The notes under the pieces are model-generated. The model ran no database searches and was not told the DNA's origin. It worked only from the letters and a program-made list of their open reading frames with translations. From Isoptericola sp. AK164 (lineage in GTDB: Bacteria; Actinomycetota; Actinomycetes; Actinomycetales; Cellulomonadaceae): a stretch of DNA of 64,000 nucleotides. Location: the NCBI RefSeq assembly GCF_029643425.1, contig NZ_CP119106.1, positions 124,001 to 188,000 on the forward strand. The letters run 5' to 3'. Position 1 is the first letter of the stretch. Each line of letters opens with the position of its first letter. Positions 9,535 to 19,863 of this stretch are shown piece after piece. Made by a program: the position numbers and the translations under genes.

Positions 9535-10779
9535 ATGAAGTCACCCATGCGGATGGTGGTCGCAGGTATCGCCGTGACGGCGCTCGCAGGCTCGCTCGGT
9601 GCCTGCAGCGGCGACTCCGGCGAGGCCGACGGCACCACCACGGTCTCGTTCCTCTCCTGGACCGGCCAGGAGCAGATGGAGCCGATGATCGAGGCGTTCG
9701 AGGCGGAGAACCCCGACGTCACGATCGAAGCCTCCTACTCGCCCCCGGTGGCCGAGTACATCCAGACCCTCCAGACGCGGGTGCTGTCGGGCACCGCGCC
9801 GGACGTGTTCGTCGTGGCGGCCGAGAACAAGACCAACCTCATCGAGGCCGGCGCCGTGGTGGACCTGAGCGGCGAGCCCTTCATGGAGGGCATCCAGCAG
9901 TTCAACCTCGACACCTACGGCAGGGACGGGGCCGAGTACGGGCTGTCCCTGTCCTCCTGGGCGGCGGGCTACGCCTACAACAAGGAGATGCTCGCCGACG
10001 TCGGGTACGACGGCATCCCCGAGACCTGGGACGAGTTCCTCGTCATGCTCCAGGACCTCCAGGACGCCGGCTACACGCCGTTCCTCGAGAGCGTCGACCA
10101 GATGCCGACCACCGTCTCGGCCATGCTCGGCGCGAAGACCTCGCAGAGCGACCCGAGCGTGGACGACCAGATCTTCGACGGTTCGTCGACCTTCGCGGAG
10201 CAGTGGACGCCGATCCTCGAGGAGTACAACCGCCTCTACACCGAGGGGCTCGTCTCCGCGGACGTCGTCGCGCTCGACGGCGACCAGGTGCGCGACGAGT
10301 TCGCCAACGAGCGGGTCGCCGTCATCAACGCCGGTCCCTGGATCATCAACGCCGTCCAGGAGGCCAACCCCGAGCTGGACTGGGAGTTCGGCCAGGTCCC
10401 CGGGCTGCCCGACGGGATGCCGTTCCAGGCGGGAGCGGCGGCCCCCGGCTACGCGATCAGCGCGAGCTCGGACGAGGAGACGCAGGAGGCGGCCAAGACC
10501 TTCCTGACCTGGCTCGCCTCCGAGCAGGGCGTGGAGATGTTCCACGAGGCGACGAACGACGTGACGGTGACCGAGAACTTCACCCCGGAGGTCGACCCGG
10601 TCTTCGAGCCCATGGTGGAGCCGATCCGGGACGGCGACCTCTACCTGCCGATGATCGCCTGGCAGCGTGACGAGGACGTCCTGAACGTCGAGGCCGTGGC
10701 GCAGGTCCAGCGCATGATCCAGGGGCAGATCGGCCCCGAGGACGTCGCGGCTGCGCTCGACGCGAAGCTCTCGAGCTGA
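9535..10779 (+). CDS. Sugar ABC transporter substrate-binding lipoprotein (family 1)
   Basis: A 414-residue lipoprotein. The signal peptide ends in SLGAC with the lipidated Cys24, then an acidic mature N-terminus and a CUT1-type solute-binding fold (VSFLSWTGQEQMEPMIEAFE, GTAPDVFVVAAENKTNL, PETWDEFLVMLQDLQDAGYTP). Position next to two MalF/MalG-type permeases and a GH51 enzyme argues for arabino-oligosaccharide capture at the membrane surface. ATG 9535 has AAGGAG 7 bp upstream. A 15-bp hairpin follows the stop, likely stabilising the transcript so that more binding protein than permease is made. No ATPase gene is present; such actinobacterial systems usually borrow a shared MsiK-type ATPase. 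Confidence 0.92.
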   Translation: MKSPMRMVVAGIAVTALAGSLGACSGDSGEADGTTTVSFLSWTGQEQMEPMIEAFEAENPDVTIEASYSPPVAEYIQTLQTRVLSGTAPDVFVVAAENKTNLIEAGAVVDLSGEPFMEGIQQFNLDTYGRDGAEYGLSLSSWAAGYAYNKEMLADVGYDGIPETWDEFLVMLQDLQDAGYTPFLESVDQMPTTVSAMLGAKTSQSDPSVDDQIFDGSSTFAEQWTPILEEYNRLYTEGLVSADVVALDGDQVRDEFANERVAVINAGPWIINAVQEANPELDWEFGQVPGLPDGMPFQAGAAAPGYAISASSDEETQEAAKTFLTWLASEQGVEMFHEATNDVTVTENFTPEVDPVFEPMVEPIRDGDLYLPMIAWQRDEDVLNVEAVAQVQRMIQGQIGPEDVAAALDAKLSS

Positions 10780-10793
10780 GCCGATCGGGTCCA

Positions 10794-10826
10794 CGAGCGC
10801 CCGGGGCCGACGGCCCCGGGCGCTCG
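10794..10826 (+). terminator. Intercistronic hairpin after the binding-protein gene
   Basis: A perfect 15-bp G/C stem (arms 10794-10808 and 10812-10826, GCGCCCGGGG type) with a GAC loop lies between the binding-protein stop and the first permease start. There is no T-tract. Such hairpins in sugar ABC operons usually act as partial terminators or RNA stabilisers; that role is inferred. Confidence 0.75.
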
Positions 10827-10843
10827 CCGAGAGAGGTCACCCC

Positions 10844-11803
10844 ATGACGACACTGACGACTCCGACGTCGAGTGGCGCGTCCGCGCCCACCGCCAGGAAG
10901 CGCCGACGCCGATCCGTCGAGGGCGGCTGGAAGCAGATCACGATCAACAGGGCGTTCCTGATCCCTGCGATCGTCGTCTTCGTCTTCCTGTTCGTGGTCC
11001 CGCTGCTCCAGGGCCTGTACTGGAGCTTCACGGACTTCACCGGCTACAGCCCCGAGGCGAACTTCATCGGCTGGGACAACTACGTCCAGATCCTCAACGA
11101 CCCCTCGATGCTCTCGGGGCTGACCTTCACGCTGCTGTTCGCCGTCGGCACCACCCTGCTGGTCACCTGCCTGGCCATCCCCCTCGCGGTGCAGCTCAAC
11201 AAGGCCTTCGTCGGGCGCAACGTCGTGCGCTCGCTCTGGTTCTTCCCGGCGGTGCCCAGCATGGCCATCCTGGGCCTGGTCTGGAGCTACATCCTGTCCC
11301 CGCTGCCGTCCGGGGTGCTCAACACCCTGCTGTCCAACTGGTTCGGCATCGAGGCGGTCTCGTGGCTGTCGGACAACACCCTGGCGCGGTTCTCGGTGAT
11401 CATGGTCGGCGTGTGGGCGCAGACCGGCTGGCACGCCGTGCTCTACCTCGCCTACCTCCAGTCGATCCCGCAGGAGTACTACGAGGTCGCGAAGATCGAC
11501 GGTGCGTCGCCGCGCCAGCAGTTCTTCGCCATCACCCTGCCGCTGCTGATGCCGGCGATGGTGGTCAGCTCCTTCCTGCTGCTCACCAACGGTCTGAAGG
11601 TGTTCGACCTGCCGTACACGCTGACCAACGGCGGACCCGGGTTCGCGACGTACACCATCACCCAGTCGCTCGTCGTCACCGGCGTCGGCCAGGGGGAGTA
11701 CGGGCTGTCGTCGGCGCTCGCCGTGATGTTCACCGTGGCGGTCGGCGTCATCGGGTTCACCCAGCTCCGCATCACGAGCCGCATCGGGAGGCGATTCGCA
11801 TGA
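10844..11803 (+). CDS. Sugar ABC transporter permease (MalF type)
   Basis: A 319-residue integral membrane protein of the CUT1 sugar transporter permease family. After a basic cytoplasmic N-terminus, six hydrophobic segments are visible (first: [20 protein letters not shown]). The EAA loop that contacts the ATPase reads [20 protein letters not shown], near residue 210. ATG 10844 has a GAGAGAGG ribosome site. Its stop overlaps the start of the second permease by 4 bp, giving coupled synthesis of the heterodimer. Substrate inferred from the arabinofuranosidase downstream. Confidence 0.92.
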   Translation: MTTLTTPTSSGASAPTARKRRRRSVEGGWKQITINRAFLIPAIVVFVFLFVVPLLQGLYWSFTDFTGYSPEANFIGWDNYVQILNDPSMLSGLTFTLLFAVGTTLLVTCLAIPLAVQLNKAFVGRNVVRSLWFFPAVPSMAILGLVWSYILSPLPSGVLNTLLSNWFGIEAVSWLSDNTLARFSVIMVGVWAQTGWHAVLYLAYLQSIPQEYYEVAKIDGASPRQQFFAITLPLLMPAMVVSSFLLLTNGLKVFDLPYTLTNGGPGFATYTITQSLVVTGVGQGEYGLSSALAVMFTVAVGVIGFTQLRITSRIGRRFA

Positions 11804-12624
11804 CCACGGCCCTCTGGCGGCGCACGCTGCTGAGCATCGGGATGATCGCGCTCGCGCTGATCATCGGTGTGCCGCTCTACTACATCGTCATCAACACGTT
11901 CAAGACCCAGGCCGACATGGTGTCCTCGCCGCTCGGTCTGCCGGAGACCTGGTCGTTCGCGAACTGGTCGTCCGCCCTGGGCGACATGTCGATCTACCAG
12001 GCCTTCGGCAACACGCTGTACGTGACGGTCCTGGCGGTGCTGGCGCAGCTCCTCGTGGGGGCGATGGCCGCGTACGCCATGATCATCGCGCGCAACCGGA
12101 CGACCAGGATCCTCGGCAGCCTGCTGCTCGTCGGGTTCATCATCCCGCCGCAGTCCACGATGATCCCGCTCTACCGGACCCTCGTCGGCTTCGAGCTGGT
12201 CGACAGCCTGAACGGCCTGGTCATCATGTACATGGGCGGGGCGATCTTCTGCTTCTTCCTCATCCAGGGCTACATGCGCACCCTGCCGTACGAGGTGATC
12301 GAGGCCGCGCGGATCGACGGGGCCGGGACCAACCAGATCTTCTGGCGGATCGTCCTGCCCCTCATCAAGCCGATCCTGGTGACCGTGGGCGTGTTCCAGA
12401 CCATGTGGGTCTGGAACGACTTCCTCCTGCCGACGGTCTTCCTGTCCTCGCCGCAGAAGGAGACCATCGTGCTCCAGGTGTACAGCGCCGTCTCGGAGTT
12501 CACGACCGACTGGCCGGCCTTCATGACGATCACGGTGATCGCCCTGATCCCGATGGTGATCTTCTTCGTCTTCACCCAGCGACACATCGTCAGCGGACTG
12601 CTCGCGGGAAGCGTCAAGGGCTGA
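11800..12624 (+). CDS. Sugar ABC transporter permease (MalG type)
   Basis: A 274-residue inner-membrane permease, partner of the preceding gene. Six membrane segments, the MalG-type start ([21 protein letters not shown]), the EAA loop [20 protein letters not shown] and a C-terminal [14 protein letters not shown] tail are visible; this last motif is common to MalG homologues. The ATG overlaps the previous stop. Standard length. Together with the binding protein and a remote ATPase it would import arabinose-containing oligosaccharides. Confidence 0.92.
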   Translation: MTTALWRRTLLSIGMIALALIIGVPLYYIVINTFKTQADMVSSPLGLPETWSFANWSSALGDMSIYQAFGNTLYVTVLAVLAQLLVGAMAAYAMIIARNRTTRILGSLLLVGFIIPPQSTMIPLYRTLVGFELVDSLNGLVIMYMGGAIFCFFLIQGYMRTLPYEVIEAARIDGAGTNQIFWRIVLPLIKPILVTVGVFQTMWVWNDFLLPTVFLSSPQKETIVLQVYSAVSEFTTDWPAFMTITVIALIPMVIFFVFTQRHIVSGLLAGSVKG

Positions 12625-12662
12625 CGAGCACGCACCACCCACCCCAGAACTCCAGGAGCACC

Positions 12663-14198
12663 ATGCCGCAGGACCAGTCCACCGCCATCATCGACCTCGA
12701 CGTCCCGGGCCCGCGCATCTCCCGGCACGTCTACGGCCACTTCGCCGAGCACCTCGGCCGCTGCATCTACGACGGCTTCTACGTCGGGGAGGACGCCGAC
12801 GTCCCGCACGTCCGGGGGATCCGGACCGACGTCGTCGAGGCGCTGCGGGCCCTGCAGATCCCCAACCTGCGGTGGCCCGGCGGCTGCTTCGCCGACGACT
12901 ACCACTGGCGCGACGGCATCGGCCCGCGCGACCAGCGCCCCCGCATGGTCAACTCCCACTGGGGCGACGTCGTCGAGGACAACTCGTTCGGGACCCACGA
13001 GTTCATGGACCTGTGCGAGCTGCTCGGCGCCGACGCCTACATCAGCGGGAACGTCGGGTCCGGGTCCGTCGCGGAGATGAGCGAGTGGATCGAGTACCTC
13101 ACCCGCGCCGACGACTCGCCGATGGCGGCCCTGCGCCGCGAGAACGGGCGCGACGAGCCGTGGAAGGTGCCGTTCTTCGGCATCGGCAACGAGGCGTGGG
13201 GCTGCGGCGGCAACCTGCGGGTCGAGCAGTTCGCCTCGCTGGCCCGCCAGTACTCCACCTACGTGCGCAACCACGGCGAGAACACGACGTACCGGATCGC
13301 CGCGGGCGCCTCCGACGCCGACCTGCACTGGACCGAGGTCCTCATGCGGTCGTTCGACGCCCTGGACGACCCCGCGGACGCGGACAAGCCCGGCGACCCG
13401 TTCCAGGCGATCTCGCTGCACTACTACACGATGACCGGGCCGTGGCAGGACAAGGGCAGCGCGACCGAGTTCAGCGAGGACGAGTGGTACCTCGCCCTGC
13501 AGCGCGCCGCGTTCATGGAGCGCCTGCTCACCCGCCACGGCCAGGTGATGGACCGCTACGACCCGCACCGGCGCATCGGGCTGGTCGTGGACGAGTGGGG
13601 CACCTGGTGGAACGTGGAGCCGGGGACCAACCCCGGGTTCCTGTACCAGCAGAACACCCTGCGCGACGCGCTGGTCGCGTCGGTGCACTTCGACGCCTTC
13701 CACCGGCACGCCGACCGTGTGGTGATGACCAACATCGCCCAGACGGTCAACGTGCTGCAGGCGATGCTGCTCACCGACCCCGAGACGGGCGCCCTCGTGC
13801 GGACCCCGAGCTACCACGTCTTCGCGATGAACACCCCGCACCACGACGCGGACTCGCTCGCCGTCCACCTGCAGGGGGCGCCCACGCGGACGACGGACGG
13901 CGCGGAGCTGCCGCTGGTCTCGGCGTCGGCCTCGGTCTCGGGGGACCGTGCAACCGTGTCGCTGACCAACCTGGACGCCGAGGCCGAGCGCACGATCGTG
14001 CTCGACCTGCGCGGTCGTGAGGTCACGGGGCACGAGGGTCGGGTCCTGACCGCGCCGGAGCTGGCCACGCACAACAGCCCGGACGCGCCCGACGCCGTCG
14101 CCCCGGTGGCCCTGGAGTCGGTCCGCCCGCACGAGCGCGGGCTCGAGGTGACGCTCCCGGCGCACTCCTACGCCACGGTGTCGCTCACGCTCGCCTGA
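12663..14198 (+). CDS. abfA: GH51 alpha-L-arabinofuranosidase
   Basis: A 511-residue intracellular glycoside hydrolase of family 51, releasing L-arabinofuranose from imported arabino-oligosaccharides. The (beta/alpha)8 barrel starts with [20 protein letters not shown]. The acid/base glutamate is E177 in [11 protein letters not shown] and the nucleophile is E311 in [10 protein letters not shown], both in the expected contexts. The C-terminal beta domain ([21 protein letters not shown] onward) is complete. There is no signal peptide, consistent with uptake by the ABC transporter before cleavage. ATG 12663 has an AGGAG ribosome site 6 bp upstream. Last gene of the LacI-controlled operon. Confidence 0.95.
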   Translation: MPQDQSTAIIDLDVPGPRISRHVYGHFAEHLGRCIYDGFYVGEDADVPHVRGIRTDVVEALRALQIPNLRWPGGCFADDYHWRDGIGPRDQRPRMVNSHWGDVVEDNSFGTHEFMDLCELLGADAYISGNVGSGSVAEMSEWIEYLTRADDSPMAALRRENGRDEPWKVPFFGIGNEAWGCGGNLRVEQFASLARQYSTYVRNHGENTTYRIAAGASDADLHWTEVLMRSFDALDDPADADKPGDPFQAISLHYYTMTGPWQDKGSATEFSEDEWYLALQRAAFMERLLTRHGQVMDRYDPHRRIGLVVDEWGTWWNVEPGTNPGFLYQQNTLRDALVASVHFDAFHRHADRVVMTNIAQTVNVLQAMLLTDPETGALVRTPSYHVFAMNTPHHDADSLAVHLQGAPTRTTDGAELPLVSASASVSGDRATVSLTNLDAEAERTIVLDLRGREVTGHEGRVLTAPELATHNSPDAPDAVAPVALESVRPHERGLEVTLPAHSYATVSLTLA

Positions 14199-14251
14199 CC
14201 CAGGCAAGCCCAGCCCAGCCCAGCCCCTCCCCGCCCCGGCGCTCCCCGGCG

Positions 14252-14311
14252 CTGTGGGCAGGAAATCTGCACCCTCACACCCCTGAGGACCTGCAGATTT
14301 CCTGCCCACAG
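14252..14311. repeat. Long perfect inverted repeat (20-bp arms)
   Basis: Arms 14252-14271 (CTGTGGGCAGGAAATCTGCA) and 14292-14311 are exact reverse complements separated by 20 bp. It lies in the 212-bp gap between the GH51 and alditol oxidase genes, after a CCCAG-rich low-complexity run. No T-tract follows, so it may be a bidirectional structural terminator or an inserted palindromic element. The rest of the gap shows nothing I recognise. Confidence 0.85.
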
Positions 14312-14410
14312 GGCGGGGCGGGGGTGGCCGGTCCGCCTGGCACCTCGTACGGCGGTCGGACTGGCGGACTTCCTGCGCGCGCCCTGACCAGCCATGGCAC
14401 CCTGGGGCCC

Positions 14411-15664
14411 ATGCGGAACTGGGCCGGGAACCTCGCCTACGCCGCGCACGACCTCGTGCGCCCGACATCCCTGGAGGAGCTCGCTGACGTACTGGCGGTC
14501 GGCGGGCCCGTGCGCGCGCTGGGGTCGCGCCACTCGTTCAACGACCTGGCCGACACGACCGGGACGCACGTGCAGGTCGACGGGCTGGACGACGGCCGTC
14601 CGGCCGTGGACCTGGACACCGGTACCGGCGTCGTCTCCGTCAACGCGGGACTGCGGTACGGCGAGCTGTCGCGCGCCCTGGAGGTCGAGGGGCGCGCGGT
14701 GACCCAGCTGGCCTCCCTGCCGCACATCTCCGTGGCCGGGGCGGTCGCCACGGCCACGCACGGGTCCGGGGACGCCAACCGGTCGCTGGCGAGCGCCGTC
14801 GTGGGGCTCGAGCTGATGACCACCGCCGGGGAGCTGCGCCGGATCACCCGGGACACCGACCCGGAGGTCTTCGCCGGCACGGTCGTGTCCCTCGGTGCGC
14901 TCGGTATCGTCACGCGCCTGGAGCTCGCCACGGTGCCCGCGTTCCAGGTGCGCCAGGACGTCGCCCTCGACCTGCCGTGGCAGACGGTGCTCGAGCACTT
15001 CGACGCCGTGACCGGGTCGGCCTACTCCGTCAGCCTCTTCACGAGCTGGGACGAGCCCGCCGTCCGGGCGGCCTGGTTCAAGTCCGTCGTGGCCGACGGC
15101 GCGGGCCGTCGCCCCGAGCCCGTGCCCGGGCTGCGGTGGGCCGACGAGGACGTGCACCCGGTCCCGGGCGTCGACCCGGCCGCCTGCACCGCGCAGCACG
15201 GCGTACCGGGGCCCTCGCACGAGCGGCTCAGCCACTTCCGGCTCGACCACACGCCGTCGGCCGGGGAGGAGCTGCAGAGCGAGTACCTGCTGCCGCGGCG
15301 GTACGCCGCCGAGGCGATCGAGGCGATGCGCGCCCTCGGGCCCCGGGTCGGGCCGCTGCTGCTGACCGGGGAGATCCGCACCGTCGCCGCCGACGATCTC
15401 TGGCTCAGCCCCTTCGGCGAGGACTCGATCGGCCTGCACTTCACCTGGCACCCCCGGGGTGCCGAGGTCGCGGGGCTGCTGCCGGTGATCGAGGACGCCC
15501 TGGCGCCGTTCGGCGCCCGGCCGCACTGGGGCAAGGTGTTCGCCGCGGACCCCGTCGCCCTGCGCGCGGCGTACCCGCGGTTCGAGGACTTCCGCGCGCT
15601 GGCCGACCGGTTCGACCCGCAGGGCCGGCTGCGCGGCGGGTACGTCGCGCGACTGCTCGGCTGA
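14411..15664 (+). CDS. FAD-linked alditol oxidase (AldO/xylitol oxidase-like)
   Basis: A 417-residue oxidase, almost the length of Streptomyces AldO. An N-terminal PCMH-type FAD domain shows ALGSRHSFND, in which H41 matches the histidine that carries FAD covalently in AldO, and SVAGAVATATHGSG near residue 115. The C-terminal ALO-type domain holds the substrate-pocket strands (LLTGEIRTVAADDLWLSPF, LHFTWHP) and ends HWGKVFAADP with RFDPQGRLRGGYV. It would oxidise sugar alcohols (xylitol, sorbitol, perhaps arabitol) with O2, giving H2O2. Placement after the arabinoside operon fits pentitol use, but a long hairpin separates them and co-transcription is uncertain. Confidence 0.88.
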   Translation: MRNWAGNLAYAAHDLVRPTSLEELADVLAVGGPVRALGSRHSFNDLADTTGTHVQVDGLDDGRPAVDLDTGTGVVSVNAGLRYGELSRALEVEGRAVTQLASLPHISVAGAVATATHGSGDANRSLASAVVGLELMTTAGELRRITRDTDPEVFAGTVVSLGALGIVTRLELATVPAFQVRQDVALDLPWQTVLEHFDAVTGSAYSVSLFTSWDEPAVRAAWFKSVVADGAGRRPEPVPGLRWADEDVHPVPGVDPAACTAQHGVPGPSHERLSHFRLDHTPSAGEELQSEYLLPRRYAAEAIEAMRALGPRVGPLLLTGEIRTVAADDLWLSPFGEDSIGLHFTWHPRGAEVAGLLPVIEDALAPFGARPHWGKVFAADPVALRAAYPRFEDFRALADRFDPQGRLRGGYVARLLG

Positions 15665-15776
15665 CCGGCGCCGACGCACCTGTCGCCTCGACATGCCGAG
15701 GACCGCGATGTCGCGCATGATCACCAGGAGAGAACGGTTTGACGAAGCGGCGACCAGCGCGGAAGGTGTGTGACCC

Positions 15777-17351
15777 GTGAGTGCACAACACAAGTCCGCC
15801 CCGCGGGAGCAGTTCACCGGGCAGGTGGGGTTCATCCTGTCGGCGATCGGCTCGGCCGTGGGTCTCGGCAACATCTGGCGGTTCCCCGGCGTGGCCTACG
15901 AGAACGGTGGCGGCGCGTTCCTCGTGCCCTACCTCATCGCGCTGCTGACGGCGGGCATCCCGATCCTCTTCCTCGACTACGCGATCGGTCACCGGTTCCG
16001 CGGTGGCGCCCCCCAGGCGTTCCGCCGGATCAAGGGCTGGCTGGAGACCCTGGGCTGGTTCCAGGTGATGATCTGCATCGTCATCGCCGTCTACTACGCC
16101 GCGGTCGTGGCGTGGGCGGCGAGCTTCTTCGTCTACTCCTTCGGCCTCGACTGGGGCGACGACCCCGCCACGTTCTTCATCGGGGAGCACCTGCAGCTCG
16201 CCGACGCAGGGGGGGCCGACCCGTGGCTGACCTTCGACTTCGTGGCCGCCGTGCTGATCCCGCTGGCACTCGTCTGGCTGGTCGTCGTCGCGGTGCTCGC
16301 CGCGGGCGTGGTCAAGGGGGTCCAGCGCGCCAACATCGTCTTCATCCCGCTGCTGCTCGTCTCGTTCGGCGCCCTGGTGGTCCGGGCTCTGTTCCTCGAC
16401 GGCGCCGGCGACGGCCTGAACGCGCTGTTCACCCCGCAGTGGGACGCGCTGGCCGACCCTGAGGTGTGGATCGCCGCCTACGGGCAGATCTTCTTCTCGC
16501 TGTCCGTGGCGTTCGGCATCATGATCACCTACGCCTCGTACCGGCGCCGTCGGTCGAACATGACGGGCCCCGGCCTGGTGGTGGCGTTCTCCAACTCCGG
16601 CTTCGAGATGCTGGCCGGCCTCGGCGTGTTCTCCGCTCTCGGTTTCCTCGCCCTGGAGCAGGGAGTCGCACTGGAGGAACTGAACCTCACTGGAGTCACC
16701 CTCGCGTTCATCACGTTCCCGGCGATCGTCTCCGAGATGCCGGCCGGCGCCCTGTTCGGTGCGCTCTTCTTCGGCTCGCTGGTGATGGCCGGGTTCACGT
16801 CGCTGGTCTCGATCCTCCAGGTCGTCTCCGCGGCCCTGCAGGAGAAGTTCGCCCTGTCCCGGACCGCTGCCGTGCTGTGGCTCGGCGGTGTCCTGGGCGT
16901 GGTCTCGGTGGTCGGCTTCAGCACCACGACGGGACTCTTCCTGCTCGACACCGTCGACCACTGGGTCAACAACATGGGCATCGTGGCCTCGGCGATCCTC
17001 ATGTGCGTCTTCGTCGTGTGGGTCTACCGCCGGGCGCCCGAGCTGCGCTACCACCTCAACGCCGTCTCGACGACGCAGCTCGGCGCGTGGTGGTACGCCT
17101 GCGTCGGCGTCATCATCCCCGTGATGCTCACGATCATGCTGGTCCAGACGGTCCGGGTGCGCATCAGTGAGCCCTACGAGGGATACGATGAGACGTACCT
17201 GCTCTATGCAGGCTGGGGCACCGTGGCGCTGCTGGTGGTCGGGTCGCTCGCCTTCTGGGCGTTCCGTTGGCGCGGACCGGGTCTGTACCGCGCCTGGCCG
17301 CCGTACCCGCCGGTCGAGGACCCCGCCGTGCGGAAGGAGGCGTCGCGATGA
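15777..17351 (+). CDS. metP: Sodium-dependent NSS amino-acid transporter (MetP-like)
   Basis: A 524-residue neurotransmitter:sodium symporter family protein. The diagnostic first membrane segment (FILSAIGSAVGLGNIWRFPG) carries the unwound Na+/substrate site, followed by NGGGAFLVPYL. About 12 hydrophobic helices can be traced to the C-terminal AFRWRGPGLYRAWPPYPP. The next gene encodes a tiny membrane subunit, an arrangement I know from MetP/MetS of Corynebacterium glutamicum, a Na+-coupled methionine/alanine importer; the substrate is inferred from that. GTG 15777 has GGAAGG 10 bp upstream. Stop overlaps the metS start by 4 bp. Confidence 0.87.
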   Translation: MSAQHKSAPREQFTGQVGFILSAIGSAVGLGNIWRFPGVAYENGGGAFLVPYLIALLTAGIPILFLDYAIGHRFRGGAPQAFRRIKGWLETLGWFQVMICIVIAVYYAAVVAWAASFFVYSFGLDWGDDPATFFIGEHLQLADAGGADPWLTFDFVAAVLIPLALVWLVVVAVLAAGVVKGVQRANIVFIPLLLVSFGALVVRALFLDGAGDGLNALFTPQWDALADPEVWIAAYGQIFFSLSVAFGIMITYASYRRRRSNMTGPGLVVAFSNSGFEMLAGLGVFSALGFLALEQGVALEELNLTGVTLAFITFPAIVSEMPAGALFGALFFGSLVMAGFTSLVSILQVVSAALQEKFALSRTAAVLWLGGVLGVVSVVGFSTTTGLFLLDTVDHWVNNMGIVASAILMCVFVVWVYRRAPELRYHLNAVSTTQLGAWWYACVGVIIPVMLTIMLVQTVRVRISEPYEGYDETYLLYAGWGTVALLVVGSLAFWAFRWRGPGLYRAWPPYPPVEDPAVRKEASR

Positions 17352-17515
17352 GCACCACCGCGATCATCATGATGGCGGTCGCCCTGATCGTCGTCTGGGG
17401 CGGCCTGATCCTCGCGATCGTGGCCCTGCGCAGCCGGCCGGAGCGGACGGAGTTCCCGCCCGGCGGCGAGGACGACCACCGCGAGGACATGGGGATCATC
17501 GAGCACGACACGTAG
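17348..17515 (+). CDS. metS: MetS-like small subunit of NSS transporter
   Basis: A 55-residue protein with one membrane helix (TTAIIMMAVALIVVWGGLILAI is the hydrophobic core, given here in part) and a hydrophilic acidic tail ending HREDMGIIEHDT. Small MetS subunits accompany MetP-type transporters and are needed for transport in C. glutamicum. The ATG overlaps the metP stop (ATGA), so translation is coupled. Function is inferred from position, size and topology. Confidence 0.8.
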   Translation: MSTTAIIMMAVALIVVWGGLILAIVALRSRPERTEFPPGGEDDHREDMGIIEHDT

Positions 17516-17884
17516 GTCTCGCTCCGGTTCCGAGGTCCGTTCGAGGTCCGGGTCCTTCCGTGGCGCCGCCGCGCTCACGGGCGCTGCGCGCCCTGCGCTT
17601 CCCGTCTGACGACGGCGCCACGGAAGGACCCGGACCTTTGTCGTCCGTCCCCGGCCTGCTTGTCGCGGCTGCCGGGCCGGGGCGTGTCTCGCTCGACGCG
17701 GTGCGGCGACGGCCGGGCTTTCGAGACGGCCACGCGGGGCGGGAGGTGACGGGGGTGCGTGATCGATGTCATGGGGCTCGGGTTTGGGAACGCTATGTAT
17801 AGGTATGCATACTGCCGCATAGACGCTCCGAGGCCCTGACCGGGCGCGGGCGTCGTCCCCCTCCACGCGATCCCTGGAGCCGTC
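17516..17884. other. 369-bp intergenic region
   Basis: Between metS and the amino-acid binding-protein gene. The first half holds a 25-bp perfect inverted repeat (17544-17637). At 17792-17813 there is an AT-rich stretch with the 10-bp palindrome GTATGCATAC (17803-17812), the likely promoter/operator region for the downstream ABC operon. No convincing coding frame was found. Confidence 0.6.
17544..17637. repeat. Long perfect inverted repeat (25-bp arms)
   Basis: Left arm 17544-17568 begins AGGTCCGGGTCCTTCCGTGG; right arm 17613-17637 is its exact reverse complement; a 44-bp centre separates them. It is the most likely terminator of metPS, although the wide loop and lack of a T-tract are unusual. 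Confidence 0.85.
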
Positions 17885-18820
17885 ATGCGCGCCCGTACCG
17901 TCCTGCCCCTGTCCGCCGTCGCCGTCGTCGCCCTGCTCGCCGGCTGCACCACCGCCTCGGAGGACCTCGGCTCCGCCACCGGCGACGCCGCGTCGGACGG
18001 CTCCTCGGCCGCGCCGGCCGCGGCGTTCGACGCCTCGACCGTCGAGGCCGACGACGAGCTGGCCGCGCTGGTCCCCGCCGCGGTGGCCGAGGACGGCGTG
18101 CTCACCGTCGGCGCCGAGCTCTCGTACGCCCCGGCCGAGTTCCTCGCGTCCGACGGCGTCACCCCGGTCGGGTTCGACGTCGACATCGCCCACGCGGTCG
18201 CCGCCACCCTCGGCCTGGAGGCCGAGATCGAGCCGTCCACGTTCGACGCGATCATCCCGGCCGTCGGCACCAAGTACGACGTCGGCATCTCCGGCTTCAC
18301 CATCGACGCCGAGCGGCTGCAGGTCGCCCACATGGTCAGCTACTTCGACGCCGGCTCCCAGCTCGCCGTCGCCACCGGCAACCCGGACGGCGTGGACCCC
18401 GCCGACCTGTGCGGCGTCACCGTGGGCGTCCAGACCGGCACCGTCCAGCAGGGCGCGCTCGAGGACGTCTCGGCGAGCTGCGAGGCCGACGGCGCCGAGC
18501 CCGTCGAGGTGCTGCCCTACGACTCCCAGGCCGACGTCACCACCAACCTCGTCGGCGGCAAGGTCCAGGCCATGTACGCCGACTCCCCGGTGACGGCCTA
18601 CGCCGTGGAGCAGACCGAGGGCTCGATCGAGACGCTCGGCGAGATCGCCGACGCCGCGCCGTACGGGGTCGTCGTGGCCCAGGACGACGACGCGCTCGCC
18701 GAGGCGATCCAGGGCGCGCTGCAGCAGCTCATGGACGACGGCACCCTGACCGAGATCCTCGCCGGCTGGGGCAACGCCGAGGGCGCGCTGGCCACCGCCG
18801 AGCTCGACCCCGGCGTCTGA
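17885..18820 (+). CDS. Amino-acid ABC transporter binding lipoprotein (family 3)
   Basis: A 311-residue lipoprotein: signal peptide to LLAGC with lipidated Cys21, an acidic Ala/Ser/Asp spacer to about residue 55, then a family 3 solute-binding domain ([76 protein letters not shown]). It should capture a polar or basic amino acid outside the membrane. It heads a three-gene operon with the permease 2 bp downstream. Ligand cannot be told from sequence. Confidence 0.92.
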   Translation: MRARTVLPLSAVAVVALLAGCTTASEDLGSATGDAASDGSSAAPAAAFDASTVEADDELAALVPAAVAEDGVLTVGAELSYAPAEFLASDGVTPVGFDVDIAHAVAATLGLEAEIEPSTFDAIIPAVGTKYDVGISGFTIDAERLQVAHMVSYFDAGSQLAVATGNPDGVDPADLCGVTVGVQTGTVQQGALEDVSASCEADGAEPVEVLPYDSQADVTTNLVGGKVQAMYADSPVTAYAVEQTEGSIETLGEIADAAPYGVVVAQDDDALAEAIQGALQQLMDDGTLTEILAGWGNAEGALATAELDPGV

Positions 18821-18822
18821 CG

Positions 18823-19863
18823 ATGACCACGCACGTCACCGGCTCCCCGCACACCGGGGCGCCGTCGTCGGACCTGCCCGCGCCCCTGCGCGCCCGGCCC
18901 GTCCCGCGCCCCGGGCGCTGGCTGTCGGCCGCCGTGCTGCTCGTGCTCGCCGCGATGGTGGTGCACGCGCTGGTCACCAACCCGAACTTCCGCTGGGACA
19001 CCGTCTGGCTGTACCTGCGCGACGTCAACGTCGTGCGCGGGGTGGGCTGGACGCTCGTGCTGACCTTCGGCTCCATGGCGATCGCCGTCGTGCTCGCGGT
19101 GCTGCTCGCGATCATGCGGCGCAGCGACAACCCGGTGATGCGCTCGGTCTCCTGGGCCTACATCTGGTTCTTCCGCGGCACCCCGATCTACACCCAGCTC
19201 GTGTTCTGGGGACTGGTCTCGGTGCTGTACCCGCGCCTCAGCCTCGGCATCCCGTTCGGGCCCGAGTTCTTCGTGTTCGACACCCGCGACGTCATCACCG
19301 CCTTCTGGGCGGCGCTGATCGGGCTGGCCCTCAACGAGGCCGCCTACCTCGCCGAGATCGTGCGCGCGGGGCTCGGCTCGGTCGACCCCGGCCAGGCCGA
19401 GGCGGCCCGCGCCCTGGGGATGAAGGAGCCGCGCATCCTGCGCCGCATCGTGCTGCCGCAGGCGATGCGCGTCATCGTGCCGCCCACCGGCAACGAGACG
19501 ATCTCCATGCTCAAGACGACGTCCCTGGTGGTCGCCGTGCCGTTCACGCTGGAGATCACCTACGCCACGTCCGCGATCGGCACCCGCACCTTCCAGCCCA
19601 TCCCGCTGCTCATCGTGGCAGCGCTGTGGTACCTGCTCATCACGTCGGTGCTCATGGTCGGCCAGTACTACGTCGAGCGGTACTACGGGCGCGGGTTCGA
19701 CGGCGGCGCCACCGGACCGCGGCGCGGTGCCGGACGGCGCGGCCCCGGCAGCGCCGGCGGCTCCGGCAGCTCCGGTCGGCGGGCCGGGCGACTGAGCCGG
19801 CAGGCGACGATCCGCGGTGCCGGCACCACGAAGGACGACCCGTTCGCGGAGGTGACCCCATGA
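18823..19863 (+). CDS. Amino-acid ABC transporter permease (HisM/GlnP family)
   Basis: A 346-residue permease. Membrane segments begin [19 protein letters not shown]; the conserved EAA loop reads [20 protein letters not shown] and is followed by [19 protein letters not shown], diagnostic of polar amino-acid permeases. One polypeptide probably forms a homodimer, since no second permease is present. It has about 50 extra C-terminal residues ([20 protein letters not shown] and on), basic and Gly/Ser-rich, beyond the usual family end; their role is unknown. The stop overlaps the ATPase start by 4 bp. Confidence 0.92.
   Translation: MTTHVTGSPHTGAPSSDLPAPLRARPVPRPGRWLSAAVLLVLAAMVVHALVTNPNFRWDTVWLYLRDVNVVRGVGWTLVLTFGSMAIAVVLAVLLAIMRRSDNPVMRSVSWAYIWFFRGTPIYTQLVFWGLVSVLYPRLSLGIPFGPEFFVFDTRDVITAFWAALIGLALNEAAYLAEIVRAGLGSVDPGQAEAARALGMKEPRILRRIVLPQAMRVIVPPTGNETISMLKTTSLVVAVPFTLEITYATSAIGTRTFQPIPLLIVAALWYLLITSVLMVGQYYVERYYGRGFDGGATGPRRGAGRRGPGSAGGSGSSGRRAGRLSRQATIRGAGTTKDDPFAEVTP

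Noticed and set aside
15665-15776. Riboswitch upstream of metP
   Set aside because: I looked for SAM-type conserved cores and saw none; the 112-bp leader has no recognisable structure.
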